DNA of 64,000 nucleotides from Solirubrobacteraceae bacterium. Its GTDB lineage: Bacteria > Actinomycetota > Thermoleophilia > Solirubrobacterales > Solirubrobacteraceae. Shown here piece after piece: positions 27,890 to 35,188 of this stretch. The DNA is taken from assembly GCA_030447505.1 (NCBI GenBank), contig JAUJOT010000003.1, positions 409,060 to 473,059 of the forward strand. Direction: 5' to 3'. Position 1 is the first letter of the stretch. Each line of letters opens with the position of its first letter. Below the pieces are notes generated by a model, which saw nothing but the letters and a program-made list of their open reading frames with translations, ran no database searches and had not been told where the DNA came from. The translations under genes were made by a program, and so were the position numbers.

Positions 27890-28806
27890 GCCGCCTGAAG
27901 CGAAGCGAAGAGCTCGAAGACGAGATGCGCCGGCTGATCCCGAGCGTGGACAAGCTCGGGCAGATGCTGGGAGACGTCGATTACCTGGCCGACGAGGGAC
28001 TCGCGACCTCGGCCTACCTCGCGCTGCGCCTCCCGCAGCCGCTGCTGCTCGAGGGCGAGGCGGGCGTCGGCAAGACCGAGCTTGCCAAGGCCCTGGCGCA
28101 GGTCATGGACACGCCGCTGATCCGCCTGCAGTGCTATGAGGGCATCGACGCCTCGGAGGCGCTCTACGAGTGGAACTATCCGCGCCAGCTGCTGAGCATC
28201 CGGATCGCGGACTCGAAGGGCGAGGATCTCGACGAGCAGGGGCTGTTCGGCCCTGACTACCTCATCCAGCGCCCGCTGTTGCGCGCACTGGAGCACAAGG
28301 GCCCGCGGCCGGCCGTCCTGCTGATCGACGAGCTCGACCGGGCCGACGACGACTTCGAGGCGTTCCTGCTCGAGCTGCTCGCCGAGGCGACGGTGACGAT
28401 CCCCGAGATCGGCACGATCAACGCTACGCACCCGCCGGTCGTGATCATGACCTCCAACCGCACGCGCGACCTGCACGACGCGGTCAAGCGCCGCTGCCTG
28501 TACCAGTGGATCGACTACCCGACCCCGCAGCGCGAGGTCGACATCGTCCGCCGCCGCGTGAAGGGCGCTTCCGCGACGCTCGCGGTCCAGGTCGCCGACG
28601 CCGTCTCGCGGATGCGCGAGTCCGACATCCAGAAGCCGCCGGGTATCGCCGAGGCGATCGACTGGGTCGCTGCGCTCGACCTGCTGGGCGTCGAGCATCT
28701 CGACGTCGCGACCGCCGATCGCACGCTCGGCTCGGTCCTGAAGTACAGCGAGGACCAGGAGGTCGTTCGCTCGGCCGGCCTCGACCAGCTCGTCGAGAAG
28801 CGCTGA
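27886..28806 (+). CDS. coxD: MoxR-type AAA+ ATPase CoxD
   Basis: A 306-residue MoxR-family chaperone ATPase. Walker A is GEAGVGKT (residues 57-64), Walker B is AVLLIDELDRA, and sensor 1 is VIMTSN. In carboxydotrophs CoxD, with CoxE, is needed to build the Mo-Cu cluster in CoxL. It starts at GTG 27886 overlapping the upstream stop and precedes coxE by 7 bases. Confidence 0.95.
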   Translation: MSRLKRSEELEDEMRRLIPSVDKLGQMLGDVDYLADEGLATSAYLALRLPQPLLLEGEAGVGKTELAKALAQVMDTPLIRLQCYEGIDASEALYEWNYPRQLLSIRIADSKGEDLDEQGLFGPDYLIQRPLLRALEHKGPRPAVLLIDELDRADDDFEAFLLELLAEATVTIPEIGTINATHPPVVIMTSNRTRDLHDAVKRRCLYQWIDYPTPQREVDIVRRRVKGASATLAVQVADAVSRMRESDIQKPPGIAEAIDWVAALDLLGVEHLDVATADRTLGSVLKYSEDQEVVRSAGLDQLVEKR

Positions 28807-28813
28807 GTCGCTG

Positions 28814-30220
28814 ATGGCTGAGAAGGACAACGGCGCGGTGCCGGACTTCGCGGTCGTCGACTTCGACGTCGACCTGCCCGGGCTGTCGAGCGCGTTCAGC
28901 CAGCGCCTGCACGAAGCGGGCGTTCCGGTGACCCCTTCTCAAACCGAGCAGTACACGCGCGCGCTCAAGCTCACCAAGCCGGTCTCGCGGCGTCGTCTGT
29001 ACTGCACGACGCGAGCGATCTTCGTCACCGGCTTTCAGCAGGTGGCGGCGTTCGACCGCGTCTTCGCGCAGGTGTTCGGGTCGCGCAAGCGTCAGGACAC
29101 CGACGACTACGACGTCGAGCTCCAGGAAGCGCCCGTCGATCAGGTCGACAGCGAGACGCCGGACGAGATGGACGACCAGAAGGTGATGGAGCGCGAGGGC
29201 GGCCAGGAAGCCATGAACATGAACGCCGGCGAAGGCGACAACGACGACGACGAGGACGACAGCGAGGAGGAGACGCTCGTCCCGATGCAGGAGGCCAGCG
29301 AGGAGGAGGCGCTCAGCCAGAAGAACTTCCAGTCGCTGAACTCCGAGGAGCTCGCGTTGCTGTACCGGCTCATGGTGCGCCTCCAGCTCGCCACGCCCGA
29401 GCGCGTCACACGGCGCAAGCGCCGCGGACGCCGCGGCGAGCACATGGACATGCGGCGCACCCTGCGCAGGAGCCTGCACACCGGCGGCGACCCGATCGTG
29501 CTCTCGCGCAAGCGCCGGCGCGCGCACCCGCGCAGGCTCGTGCTGCTGTGCGACATCTCGGGCTCGATGGAGCCGTACGCGCGCGCGTATCTGCAGTTCC
29601 TGCACGCGGCCCGGGCGACGGGGCCCTACGCCGAGGCCTTCGTCTTCGCCACGCGCCTGACCCGCCTGACGCGCCAGCTCGCCGGGCGCAACCCGCAGCG
29701 GGCGATCCGGCGTGCGACGGAGGCGGCGCCCGACTGGTCCAGCGGCACGCGGATCGGCGATGCTCTGAAGCAGTTCAACGACCGCTATGGCCGGCGCGGG
29801 ATGGCGCGCGGATCGGTCATCGTGATCCTGTCCGACGGCTGGGAGCGCGGCGAGCCGGCGCTCGTCGGGCGCGAGATGCAGCGTCTCTCGCGGCTGGCGT
29901 ACCGGATCGTCTGGGTCAATCCGCGCGTGGCGGCGAGCGGCTTCTCGCCGAAGGCCGGAGGCCTCGTCGCCGCGTTGCCGTACTGCGACGCGCTCGTCAG
30001 CGGTCACACCCTCAAGTCGCTCGAGGAGGTCGCGGACGCGATCGCCGCCGAACGCGACTACGACCCGCTGCTGGCGAGTTGGCGCGTGCCGACCTTGGAC
30101 GACGAGCCCGACGAGGACACCTGGGGCGTCGCGGGCACGACCGAGCGCCACGTCGCGATGCCCAGCGGTTACGGCCCGTTCAAGGGCAACACGTCGCCGG
30201 GCTCCAACTCGGGGCTATGA
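28814..30220 (+). CDS. coxE: von Willebrand factor A domain protein CoxE
   Basis: The C-terminal part has a VWA fold with a MIDAS metal site, LLCDISGSMEPY (D247), followed by SSGTRIGDAL and ILSDGWERGEP. A very acidic stretch (residues about 103-155, with DDDEDDSEEE) lies before it and probably binds partners or metal. CoxE works with the CoxD ATPase in active-site maturation. The start is ATG 28814. A gap of about 150 bases follows. Confidence 0.93.
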   Translation: MAEKDNGAVPDFAVVDFDVDLPGLSSAFSQRLHEAGVPVTPSQTEQYTRALKLTKPVSRRRLYCTTRAIFVTGFQQVAAFDRVFAQVFGSRKRQDTDDYDVELQEAPVDQVDSETPDEMDDQKVMEREGGQEAMNMNAGEGDNDDDEDDSEEETLVPMQEASEEEALSQKNFQSLNSEELALLYRLMVRLQLATPERVTRRKRRGRRGEHMDMRRTLRRSLHTGGDPIVLSRKRRRAHPRRLVLLCDISGSMEPYARAYLQFLHAARATGPYAEAFVFATRLTRLTRQLAGRNPQRAIRRATEAAPDWSSGTRIGDALKQFNDRYGRRGMARGSVIVILSDGWERGEPALVGREMQRLSRLAYRIVWVNPRVAASGFSPKAGGLVAALPYCDALVSGHTLKSLEEVADAIAAERDYDPLLASWRVPTLDDEPDEDTWGVAGTTERHVAMPSGYGPFKGNTSPGSNSGL

Positions 30221-30373
30221 GGCTTTGCACGCGATCCGGAGGCGCCATCGGGACGGGCGCGGCGCCACGGGAACTGTCATACTGGCGCCCGCTTGACCGG
30301 CGGCCGCTGACGGTCGCACGATCCTTGGGAGGGACCGTGACCAGCGGAACAAGAACAATGAGGGGAGCTGTCC

Positions 30374-30823
30374 ATGGCTAGCGTCTACCGAGCGGTCTAT
30401 CTGCGCGTTCATCCGACGGGGAAGTGCACGCTCAGCCTGAGCTGCGACGGCGGCGGACAGGATGCGCAACTGGCCCAGGTCGTCGGCGACGAGCTCGGCA
30501 TGCCCGCGGGCGACGTCAAGGTCGTCTCACAGGACCTCGACCGCTTCGGCGGCGGGCACGGGTACGTGACGCAGTCGAGCCCGGGGATCGTCGAGGCGAC
30601 CCGCAAGACGTGCGCCAAGATCAAGGACAAGGCACGCTACCTCGCCGGCGGCATGCTGGGGACGTCACCGCAGTCGCTGTCATGGAACGGCGACAACTTC
30701 GGCGGCAAGCGCATCGAGGAGATCGCGCTCTACGCCCACGGCGGAGCGATCGAGCTTCCGCTCGGTCCCGACGGTCGTCAGCTCGAGGGCTCGCTCGACG
30801 CGCAGACGACGTTCCGCAACTGA
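30374..30823 (+). CDS. stand-alone CoxL-fragment protein, 149 aa
   Basis: The sequence aligns by eye with one internal segment of the CoxL encoded upstream (about residues 508-630): VHPTGKCTLSLSCDGGGQD against VHPSGKAVVSLSAQTQGQG, DELGMPAGDVKVV against EELGISPNEIMVR, then a matching KIKDKARYLAGGML helix and a strand ending. The cofactor-contacting GQGHE of CoxL is replaced by GGQDA. It has its own start (ATG 30374, after GAGGGGAG), a full-length soluble fold and no frame damage, so it looks maintained. It may be an assembly factor or cofactor carrier; no function is known to me. Confidence 0.7.
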   Translation: MASVYRAVYLRVHPTGKCTLSLSCDGGGQDAQLAQVVGDELGMPAGDVKVVSQDLDRFGGGHGYVTQSSPGIVEATRKTCAKIKDKARYLAGGMLGTSPQSLSWNGDNFGGKRIEEIALYAHGGAIELPLGPDGRQLEGSLDAQTTFRN

Positions 30824-30851
30824 CGAACGGCGACACATCGCATCGACGCAC

Positions 30852-30878
30852 GCACCGGCCTGCTCTGCAGGCCGGTGC
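30852..30878. terminator. strong hairpin between convergent genes
   Basis: GCACCGGCCTGC and GCAGGCCGGTGC form a perfect 12-bp stem with a TCT loop. There is no T run. It sits between the end of the CoxL-fragment gene (plus strand) and the end of a minus-strand small gene, so it could stop transcription from both sides. Confidence 0.7.
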
Positions 30879-30881
30879 TCG

Positions 30882-31043
30882 TCAACGGCTGGATCCGTCG
30901 CCGCGCTTCCAGGAGCGCCGGCGCGAGCGCAGGCGCGCCATGATCGCCACGTAGGTGGCTCCCAGAACGGGAAGCGCCATCACGACGGCCTCCTCGATCG
31001 GGATCCCCGCGATGTGAGCGACGATCATCGGCACCCTGCTCAT
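30882..31043 (-). CDS. single-span membrane microprotein, 53 aa
   Basis: From ATG 31043 (or ATG 31028) the frame reads MSRVPMIVAHIAGIPIEEAV, a hydrophobic helix (VMALPVLGATYVAIM) and a very basic tail (RLRSRRRSWKRGDG). One-helix proteins beginning IAGIPIEE are, to my recollection, common in actinobacterial genomes and without known function. It lies 22 bases after the YceI gene on the same strand and ends at the hairpin terminator, consistent with a two-gene transcript. Confidence 0.6.
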   Translation of the reverse strand: MSRVPMIVAHIAGIPIEEAVVMALPVLGATYVAIMARLRSRRRSWKRGDGSSR

Positions 31044-31065
31044 CGTATCGACCTGTGCCGTGTGC

Positions 31066-31590
31066 TCAGCCGAGCTTGCCCTCGACGACGACCTTGACCT
31101 CGTCGTTGACCTTCAGGGCCCCGAACAGCGCCGAGTAGGGCTTGATGCCCCAGTCGCTCTGCTTGAGGCTGGCGCTGCCGCTGAGCGTGCCCCCGCTCTC
31201 GCTGAGCTGAAACGTGATCGGCTTGGACTTTCCGCCCATCGCGAGGTCGCCGCTGACCTTGAGGCCGTCGCCGGCGGACTCGATGCTGGACGACGTGAAG
31301 GACACGTCCTTCTGCTTCAGCACGTCCTTGTCGATCGTCTTGTGGATGTCTTCCTTGTCGTCGTCCTTGAGCGCCTGCATGCCGCCCTTGCCCTCGCGCA
31401 CGCGAAGCGACGTCGGGTCAGCGCTCAGCGAGAGGCTCGACGCGTCGCCCACCTCGAGCGTCGCCTCCCACGACGTGACGTCGATGATGAGGTCGTGGCC
31501 CGCCTTCGCCGCAGCGCCGCTGCGGCCCGTCTCGACGTGCAGAGACGCGTTGTCCGGTCCGAGCTTGTGGGTACCTGCCTGAATCGCCAT
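31066..31590 (-). CDS. YceI-family protein
   Basis: A 174-residue beta-barrel of the YceI/lipocalin-like family, with the recognisable pattern GHDLIIDVTSWEATLEV, SLRVREG, VSFTSSSIE and GDLAMGGKSKPITFQL. Most family members are exported and bind isoprenoid lipids; here no signal peptide is visible, so it is probably cytoplasmic. It is convergent with the CoxL-fragment gene and divergent from coxG. Confidence 0.88.
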   Translation of the reverse strand: MAIQAGTHKLGPDNASLHVETGRSGAAAKAGHDLIIDVTSWEATLEVGDASSLSLSADPTSLRVREGKGGMQALKDDDKEDIHKTIDKDVLKQKDVSFTSSSIESAGDGLKVSGDLAMGGKSKPITFQLSESGGTLSGSASLKQSDWGIKPYSALFGALKVNDEVKVVVEGKLG

Positions 31591-31781
31591 CGGCGGATTC
31601 TATGAAGACCGGCTCATCTTCGGCGGCTCCCTCAGGCCGCCGCGGCGAGCGGGCGAATCGGCAGCGGACGTGAGATACTGGCCCGCTGCTCAGCGCCAGT
31701 GCTGCCCGGGCGGCTGTACGGGGCGCGCGAGGGTACCCAGATGAGACAGCCGCCATCCCGGATCAAAGGAGAGTTCGCAGA

Positions 31782-32198
31782 ATGCCAACGTTGAACGAGA
31801 GCTTCCCGGTGTCCAATCCAGATCAGGCGTGGAGCACCATCAGCGACTTGAACAAGCTCGTGCCGTGCGTACCCGGCGCGCGCGTCGTGTCCGCTGACAG
31901 CCCGCAGTCCGTCAAGGCCGAGATCGACGTCAAGATGGGCTCGATGGGCATGAAGTTCGTCGGCCCGGTCACGATCGAGTCGGCCGATGCCGGCAGCAAG
32001 ACGGTCAAGATCAAGGCCAACACGAAGGAAGCCGGCGGGCAGAGCGCCGCCAACGGGGACGTCACGATCTCCGTCGCCGGTGGCACCGGCACCGTCAACG
32101 CCGTGGCGAACGTCAACGGCAAGGCAGCATCGATGGGCGAGGGCACCGTGGTGGCGGTCCTCACGCAGCTCGTCAAGCAGTTCGCGGCGAACATCTGA
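31782..32198 (+). CDS. coxG: CoxG, SRPBCC-family CO dehydrogenase accessory protein
   Basis: The N-terminus ESFPVSNPDQAWSTISDLNKL and the phrase VPCVPGARVV mark the CoxG branch of the START/SRPBCC fold. CoxG is thought to anchor CO dehydrogenase to the membrane; this 138-residue form lacks the C-terminal membrane helix some CoxG proteins have. An AAAGGAG site precedes ATG 31782. It begins the second cox transcription block after the short minus-strand interruption. Confidence 0.9.
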   Translation: MPTLNESFPVSNPDQAWSTISDLNKLVPCVPGARVVSADSPQSVKAEIDVKMGSMGMKFVGPVTIESADAGSKTVKIKANTKEAGGQSAANGDVTISVAGGTGTVNAVANVNGKAASMGEGTVVAVLTQLVKQFAANI

Positions 32199-32407
32199 CA
32201 CCTGGCAGACCCCTGCCGGCCGGGCGCGCTCGGAGCGCTCCCGGCCGCCGCGCGGGCGGCCGCGGCGGACGCACCGGCGCCATGTTCTTCGCGCGCTTCC
32301 GAGTTACGCGCGCGCGCGCGGGTAAGGTGTCGGTGTGCCTTCGCACACGTCCCCGGCGGGACGCGTGACCGCCTGCGGATGCCGTCAGACCTGGAAGGAG
32401 CGACGCG

Positions 32408-32725
32408 ATGAAGGACGTAATCGAGGACGTCGATCGCTGGGTGGATGAAGGGGCGAAGGTCGCAATCGCGACGATCACCGGCACCCGCCGCTCGGCCCCG
32501 CGCCCGCCGGGCGCGAAGATGGCGATCAACGACCGCGGCGAGGTCTCGGGCATGGTCTCCGGTGGCTGCGTCGAGGGCGCCGTCATCGAGGTCGCAGACA
32601 CGATCCTCAACGGCGACGGAGAGCCGCAGCTGCTGACGTTCGGCATCGCCGACGAGGAGGCATGGGACGTCGGGTTGCCGTGCGGCGGCGAGATCGACGT
32701 CTGGGTGGAGCGCTTCGAGCCGTGA
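32408..32725 (+). CDS. CoxI N-terminal (XdhC) domain protein, 105 aa
   Basis: This is the N-terminal domain of the XdhC/CoxI family on its own: ATITGTRRSAPRPPGAKMAI, GEVSGMVSGGCVEGAVI and LPCGGEIDVWVERF. In many organisms this domain is fused to the Rossmann domain encoded by the next gene. Here a GTGA overlap separates them into two proteins that are almost certainly made together. The role is insertion or sulphuration of the molybdenum cofactor. Confidence 0.88.
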   Translation: MKDVIEDVDRWVDEGAKVAIATITGTRRSAPRPPGAKMAINDRGEVSGMVSGGCVEGAVIEVADTILNGDGEPQLLTFGIADEEAWDVGLPCGGEIDVWVERFEP

Positions 32726-33486
32726 GCCTCCAGGAGGAGTTCGCACAGATCGCGCGCGAGGACGGTCGCGCGGCGCTCGTCACCGTCGTGCAGGGCCCGC
32801 ACAAGGGCGAGAAGCTGCTCGTGCGCGCGGACGGCAGCTCCGAGGGCACGCTCGGCGATCCCGAGCTCGATGCCGAGGGCAAGGCCGCTGCCGAGGAGCT
32901 CGTGTGGGCGGAGCGCTCCGAAGTACGGGGCGATCTGTTCGTCGACGTCACCAACCCGGACCCGCGGATCGTCGTCTTCGGCGCGGTCGAGTACGCCCAG
33001 CACCTCTCGGCGCTTGCCCGCGTCTGCGGCTGGCGCCCCTACGTCGTCGACCCGCGCGCGCGGTTCGCCACGCCGGAGCGCTTCCCGGACGCGCTCGGCG
33101 TCGTCGCCGCCTGGCCGGAGGAGGCATTCGAGGAGCTCGGCGCGCCGGACAAGGCGACCTACATCGTCATCCTCACGCACGACCCGAAGCTCGACGACGC
33201 GACGCTGCTCATCGCGCTGCGCTCCGACGTCGCCTACATCGGCGCGATGGGCTCCAAGCGCGCGCAGGCCGACCGCCGCGAGCGTCTGCTCGCCGCGGGC
33301 GTGCCGGAGGAGGACCAGGCGCGGATCAGCGCGCCCGTCGGCCTCGACCTCGGGGCCACCAATGCGCGCGAGACGGCGCTGTCGATCATGGCCGAGCTCG
33401 CGGCCGTTCGCCATCGGCGCGCCGGGGGGCGGCTCTCGCAGAGCAAGGGCGGCGGGCGCATCCACGCCACGGCCGACGCGAAGTAG
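32722..33486 (+). CDS. CoxI C-terminal (XdhC Rossmann) domain protein
   Basis: GTG 32722 overlaps the previous stop. After an N-terminal segment resembling a degenerate XdhC domain (LVTVVQGPHKGEKLLVRADG), the Rossmann part carries RIVVFGAVEYAQHLSALA, YVVDPRARFATPERFPDA, YIVILTHDPKLDD, AYIGAMGSKRAQADRRERL and PVGLDLGATNARETALSI, all standard for XdhC/CoxI. It ends in a basic glycine-rich tail. It is the second XdhC-type protein of the locus besides CoxF. Confidence 0.9.
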   Translation: MSLQEEFAQIAREDGRAALVTVVQGPHKGEKLLVRADGSSEGTLGDPELDAEGKAAAEELVWAERSEVRGDLFVDVTNPDPRIVVFGAVEYAQHLSALARVCGWRPYVVDPRARFATPERFPDALGVVAAWPEEAFEELGAPDKATYIVILTHDPKLDDATLLIALRSDVAYIGAMGSKRAQADRRERLLAAGVPEEDQARISAPVGLDLGATNARETALSIMAELAAVRHRRAGGRLSQSKGGGRIHATADAK

Positions 33487-33539
33487 ACGGCGCCGCCGCG
33501 TCAGGACGGTCACCCCGCCACTGCCGAGCGGCGCAGGCA

Positions 33540-33569
33540 CCGCGTGCTCCGGAGGATTGGAGCACGCGG
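33540..33569. terminator. bidirectional hairpin between convergent genes
   Basis: CCGCGTGCTCC and GGAGCACGCGG pair over 11 bp around an 8-base loop. It lies 54 bases after the CoxI C-domain gene and 15 bases before the end of a minus-strand gene, so it can serve both directions. No T run follows. Confidence 0.65.
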
Positions 33570-33583
33570 ACCGCGTTCGGTCT

Positions 33584-34093
33584 CTACTTGAACAGCCTGT
33601 CGAGCACGCCCGAGCTTGTCAGGAGGTTGCCCCCCTGCTCGAGCAGCCCCGTCGCCTGGTCGACCATTGCCTTGCGACCCGCCTCGTCGGCGGTCAGGTA
33701 GGCGACGCCCGCGGCAACGACCCCGAGCCTGGCAAGTGCCAGCATCGGGCGGCGATGCCCGACGAGGCCGAGCAGCTGAGCGTTCGTCGCGGCGAGCGAG
33801 TACATCGCCGGCGCAAGCTGCGCGTTGAGCTTCCTGTTCCGCATTCGCATCCCTTTCAACGCTGGTGTCCGACGTCGCAGGCCGACCACGCGGAGCGGCA
33901 TCCCGACGGCCGCGCCGACCCCACCGGCACCGGCGACGAATCCGACCACCGCAGCCGCCGAGGTCAGCACATCCTCCCGTACCGTGACCATACCCGGCTT
34001 CTCCGCGTCAGGCGCAACCGCCAGGGCCGAGTCGATGCCGGGCACGGAAGCTGCCCCGCCGCTCGTCTGGTTCGTGGGCGATCCGTCCGTCAT
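33584..34093 (-). CDS. hypothetical membrane-associated protein, 169 aa
   Basis: I start at ATG 34093; the frame extends to 34156 but would overlap the next gene more deeply. The first 45 residues are low-complexity. Hydrophobic glycine/alanine-rich stretches follow (AAAVVGFVAGAGGVGAAVG near residue 50 and LALARLGVVAAGVAYL near 120), which may sit in the membrane. No family is recognised. It lies downstream of the 101-residue gene and is probably co-transcribed with it. Confidence 0.6.
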   Translation of the reverse strand: MTDGSPTNQTSGGAASVPGIDSALAVAPDAEKPGMVTVREDVLTSAAAVVGFVAGAGGVGAAVGMPLRVVGLRRRTPALKGMRMRNRKLNAQLAPAMYSLAATNAQLLGLVGHRRPMLALARLGVVAAGVAYLTADEAGRKAMVDQATGLLEQGGNLLTSSGVLDRLFK

Positions 34094-34145
34094 CGCCGCA
34101 CCAAAGCCAGGTTCTCGCGCGCGCGTGTATATCGCGCGATCGCCG

Positions 34146-34451
34146 CTAGCGGACAATCCACCTCACCACCCTGGCACCGACGAAGCCGGCGGCGATCGCC
34201 ACCGGAACCTTCAGCGCGGGGTCGAGCTCGTCGAACTTCGACTTCAGCTCGGCGAGCATCTCGCCGACGTCCAGCTGGCTCGGATCGATCTCGGTGACCT
34301 GGTCGAGGATCTCGAAGAGGTCGAATGAGCCAAGCTGACCGACGAGCGCGCCGGCTCTCTCTCCGATCTCATTCACGGGCACCCCAAACGAACCGAGCTT
34401 GTCTAGCGCCTGCTCAATGGGATCCTGCGTCACCGATCGGCCTGTGGACAC
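34146..34451 (-). CDS. hypothetical protein, 101 aa
   Basis: A helical, acidic protein (EQALDKLGSFGVPVNEIGER, FDLFEILDQVTEIDPSQLDV) ending in a short hydrophobic helix KVPVAIAAGFVGARVVRWIV that could be a C-terminal membrane anchor. It starts at ATG 34451, divergent from the hydrogenase operon. No family is recognised. Together with its downstream neighbour it forms a two-gene unit between the cox and hydrogenase clusters. Confidence 0.6.
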   Translation of the reverse strand: MSTGRSVTQDPIEQALDKLGSFGVPVNEIGERAGALVGQLGSFDLFEILDQVTEIDPSQLDVGEMLAELKSKFDELDPALKVPVAIAAGFVGARVVRWIVR

Positions 34452-34611
34452 GCGGTCTCATCCTCCCTCTTCCGCTCTGGGCGAAGCTAGCTAGTCGCGA
34501 CGGCCCGTTGGTACCACGGTCGCGAGCGCGGGCACAAGGTGATCTAGGCATCTAGCGCCCCGCTTGCCGGGGTGGTACGACTCCCTTCTTGCGTACGCTA
34601 GGAGGACCGAT

Positions 34612-34641
34612 ATGGCAACGCAGTTCGAACGGGGGGCTTGA
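34612..34641 (+). CDS. 9-residue leader ORF upstream of hypC
   Basis: AGGAGGA at 34600-34606 is a strong ribosome-binding site placed just before ATG 34612. The codons give MATQFERGA and then TGA. That TGA overlaps a TTG at 34638 which is in frame with hypC, and the hypC ATG lies eight bases further on. It could be a translational coupling leader. The peptide itself resembles nothing known. Confidence 0.4.
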   Translation: MATQFERGA

Positions 34642-34649
34642 CGACCCAA

Positions 34650-34928
34650 ATGTGCTTGGCGATTCCCGGTCAGATCCTCGAGGTGCTTGACGACAGCAAC
34701 CGCCTCGCGAAGGTCGATGTTGCGGGCGTGCACCGCAACGTGAACATCGGGCTCCTCGACGATGACGATGAGGGCGTCGGTCCTGGCGACTGGGTCCTCA
34801 TCCACGTCGGCTTCGCGATGTCGAAGGTCGACGAGGCAGAAGCGCTGGAAACACGCCGCATGCTCGAGAGCATGGGCGAGGACTACGAGCAGGAGCTCGA
34901 GGACCTGAAGGCGAGCATCATCGAATGA
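34650..34928 (+). CDS. hypC: hydrogenase maturation chaperone HypC
   Basis: HypC carries the Fe(CN)2CO group with HypD to the large subunit. The hallmark N-terminus MCLAIPGQI is intact; Cys2 must be near the N-terminus, so ATG 34650 is preferred over the in-frame TTG at 34638. The 92-residue length is typical. It has no ribosome-binding site of its own; the only strong one is that of the preceding nine-residue leader. It begins the hydrogenase operon. Confidence 0.93.
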   Translation: MCLAIPGQILEVLDDSNRLAKVDVAGVHRNVNIGLLDDDDEGVGPGDWVLIHVGFAMSKVDEAEALETRRMLESMGEDYEQELEDLKASIIE

Positions 34929-35188
34929 GCCGCCTGATCGCCGACGCGGCTGCCGCGCTGGCACCAAGCTGCGATTACACGACGGGCTGCATCACGTGCG
35001 GCGACGTCGCCATCCCACTTACCGTCCTCCGCCTCGACGAGGAGAGGGGACTCGCGCTCTGCGCTGCTGACGACGGGAACTCGGAGACGGTTGAGATCGA
35101 CCTAGTCGCCCCGGTGGCGCCGGGGGATCGACTCCTCGTTCACGCCGGCACGGCGATCGCGCGGCTTACCGAGGAGGCCTCTGCATGA
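34925..35188 (+). CDS. HypC/HupF-like accessory protein
   Basis: An 87-residue relative of HypC with a beta-barrel pattern (AIPLTVLRLDEERGLALC, GDRLLVHAGTAIARL) but lacking the N-terminal Met-Cys. Instead it has CITCGDVA around residues 22-29, the version found in the second HypC-type protein of actinobacterial group 1h hydrogenase operons. It overlaps hypC and hypD by ATGA junctions. It may assist iron-cofactor transfer specifically for this hydrogenase (inference). Confidence 0.85.
   Translation: MSRLIADAAAALAPSCDYTTGCITCGDVAIPLTVLRLDEERGLALCAADDGNSETVEIDLVAPVAPGDRLLVHAGTAIARLTEEASA

Noticed and set aside
32315..32332. CGCGCGCG run as Z-DNA or regulatory element before the CoxI genes
   Set aside because: Such alternating GC runs are expected by chance in this base composition and no other signal supports it.
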